From positions 1 through 8,592 of the forward strand of contig DATGZN010000048.1 of assembly GCA_035297145.1 (NCBI GenBank): a stretch of 8,592 bases of DNA, written 5' to 3'. This stretch comes from QHXW01 sp035297145. GTDB lineage: Bacteria; Acidobacteriota; Terriglobia; Bryobacterales; Bryobacteraceae. Below the pieces are notes generated by a model. It searched no databases. It was not told the origin of the DNA and worked only from the letters and a program-made list of their open reading frames with translations. This document shows positions 7,281 through 8,592 of this stretch, one piece after another (position 1 is the first letter of the stretch; each line of letters begins with the position of its first letter). The translations under genes and the position numbers were made by a program.

Positions 7281-7284
7281 CGCC

Positions 7285-7942
7285 ATGCCCGCAACCATTC
7301 CATCCCGTGTTCGCTCGCTTATCGCATCAATCGAGGCGACGTTTGCTGCGCGCAAAGCGACCGATGACGCGGTGGGCCGGGAGATTCAGAAAATTCTCTC
7401 GTTACTGCAACCGCTTCCTGCCCTGACGGGCAGGTTCTCTAAAAGCAGCCAGGCGGCGACTCGCCACATCGAGCCGGCCCTTCGGGCGGGAAACGAATCC
7501 ACCCAAGCCCTGCTGGAGGCGATTGGCCCGGTGATTCGATATCTCCCATGGCGCTACAGTTATCCGCCGCGCGACGACAGGGCGGACCTGGGACAGCATA
7601 TCGCGTTTGCCGAAATCGTCGGTCCCGAGGCTCCGTTCCGCAGCGACCGCGTGTGCCTCGGTCTGACCTTGATTGGGCCCCAAACGCTGTACGCGATGCA
7701 CCGCCATCCAGCGATCGAGCTTTATCATGTGGTGGCCGGAACTGCCGCATGGACCCTGGATGACGTGTCGCGCGACAATCAACCCGGCACGTACGTTCTT
7801 CCACCCCTCGCAGGCCGTCCACGCCATGCAAACCCGCGCCCAGCCGCTCCTGGCAATCTACTTCTGGAGCGGGACTGATGTGCGCACGGCGTCGGTTTAC
7901 ATCGATTCCTCCCGAGCCGAGGAGACCGGACAAGCCAACTAA
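7285..7942 (+). CDS. DMSP lyase-like cupin (DddQ/DddL type), one frameshift
   Basis: About 218 aa after removing one extra base near 7796-7798. The first frame reads to GTYV (residue 171), then the +1 frame continues FHPSQAVHAMQTRAQPLLAI to TAA 7940-7942. Length fits DddL/DddQ (about 200-230 aa). An N-terminal helical part (about 1-85) precedes the cupin, with LGQHIAFAEIVGPEAPFRSD then YAMHRHPAIELYHVVAGTA. Y136, H139, H141, E145, Y147 and H179 reproduce the identity and spacing I recall for DddQ Y120, H123, H125, E129, Y131 and H163, the metal ligands and catalytic tyrosine. These lyases cleave dimethylsulfoniopropionate to dimethyl sulfide and acrylate. It starts four bases after the methyltransferase stop, without a strong ribosome site, so coupling is likely. 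Some family members lack DMSP activity, so a different sulfonium or another substrate is possible. As sequenced, the protein would stop at 7878 without H179. Confidence 0.7.
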
Positions 7943-7954
7943 CCATTCACAACT

Positions 7955-8480
7955 ATGCAGCAAGCACCCAAGGCGCGCCCGGATTACGCAGAGACGCATT
8001 TCAACACGGGCAGTGCCATGCAATCGCGGGATGATGCGGTTGGGGCCGCAGCCAGCTTCAAGGAGGCGATCAGGATCAGACCGTCCTATGCCCGGGCTTT
8101 ATTTCCACCTTGGTCAAGTCCACGAGCTGTTGCGGCGGGACTACGACGCCCAGGCTTGTTACGAAGCCGCGGTGCGCCTCCAGCCCGAGGCCGCCGAGAT
8201 GCAGCGTCGGCTCGGCGACCTTCTGGTCATCAAGAAAGACTGGCCGGCCGCACTGGGCGCCCTTGAAAAAGCCGTTGCCCTCAAACCCGACGATCCCGAG
8301 CCGTTCGCCAGTCTCTTCTGGGCAAGGCAACAGGTCTGCGATTGGCGGGCTTATGATGCCGGCCTGGAGCGGCTCTGGGCCGACGCCGAAAAACGGCTTG
8401 CCACGAGGGAGGCGACGGCCGTCATCCCGTTCCAGGCGCTGACCCTTCCCTGGGGAAATCCGGTGTCCTGCAGCCCATAA
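7955..8480 (+). pseudogene. TPR protein fragment with SPINDLY/OGT-like start, frameshifted and truncated
   Basis: Three tetratricopeptide repeats are visible: about AETHFNTGSAMQ through IRIRPSY, then LYFHLGQVHELLRRDYDAQA, then AEMQRRLGDLLVIKKDWPAA. The first is in one frame and the others in the next. Strict 34-residue periodicity is restored if one G is removed from the GGG at 8094-8096, giving ARLYFHLG. After the repeats, WARQQVCDWRAYDAGLERLW and AVIPFQALTLPW match the segment that usually precedes the catalytic domain of SPINDLY/O-GlcNAc-transferase-like proteins. The frame stops at 8478-8480 with no glycosyltransferase domain. The ATG at 7955 sits in what looks like the end of an earlier repeat and has no clear ribosome site. 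It is probably a remnant, unrelated to the sulfur genes. Confidence 0.55.
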
Positions 8481-8592
8481 TGCCGTTGGACTTGCCGGTG
8501 AAAGTCCGGCCGTGGGAATTGACTGTTTATCCACGTAGTCATATTCGACGCTGATTGAGGGCGACCTCGTCGGCGCAAGCTCGAATGTAAAC

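Overview
The window holds one run of co-directional plus-strand genes from a Gram-negative, moderately GC-rich bacterium. A C-terminal outer-membrane beta-barrel fragment and a predicted lipoprotein imply an outer membrane. The barrel ending (SLGATFRF) and the TPR/SPINDLY-like protein are compatible with Verrucomicrobiota or a related PVC lineage, but no marker gene is present, so this is only a guess.

Layout. (1) 1-685: the end of an outer-membrane barrel gene, broken by frame changes and by about 239 bp of non-coding, hairpin-rich DNA (351-589). Barrel coding resumes after the insert and ends in a typical aromatic-terminated strand. (2) 745-3831: a complete NitT/TauT/SsuABC-type ABC importer (lipoprotein binding protein, ATPase, permease), with a strong hairpin between the first two genes. 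(3) 3863-4903: a zinc-dependent methyltransferase of the MtaA/CmuA branch of the uroporphyrinogen decarboxylase superfamily. (4) 4922-6241: O-acetylhomoserine sulfhydrylase (MetY). (5) 6238-7280: a class I SAM methyltransferase resembling the methyltransferase domain of methionine S-methyltransferase (plant MMT, bacterial MmtN), with one frameshift. (6) 7285-7942: a cupin whose metal-site residues and spacing match DMSP lyases (DddQ/DddL type), with one frameshift. (7) 7955-8480: a short, frameshifted TPR protein with the start of a SPINDLY/OGT-like region and no catalytic domain. The last 112 bases hold no recognisable gene.

The genes from 745 to 7942 are tightly packed (overlap of 4, gaps of 0 to 90 bases) and look like one transcription unit. 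My reading is an organosulfur/methyl-transfer module. The importer brings in a small methylated or sulfur-containing compound and the MtaA-like enzyme moves a methyl group. MetY captures sulfide or methanethiol as homocysteine or methionine. The MMT-like enzyme may S-methylate methionine, and the cupin may cleave a sulfonium compound such as DMSP to dimethyl sulfide. Each family call has sequence support; the joint pathway and its substrates are inference.

Caution: the importer, methyltransferase and metY frames are clean, but each of the three genes after 6238 carries exactly one apparent single-base indel, mostly in short homopolymers. Sequencing or assembly error is at least as likely as real gene decay.
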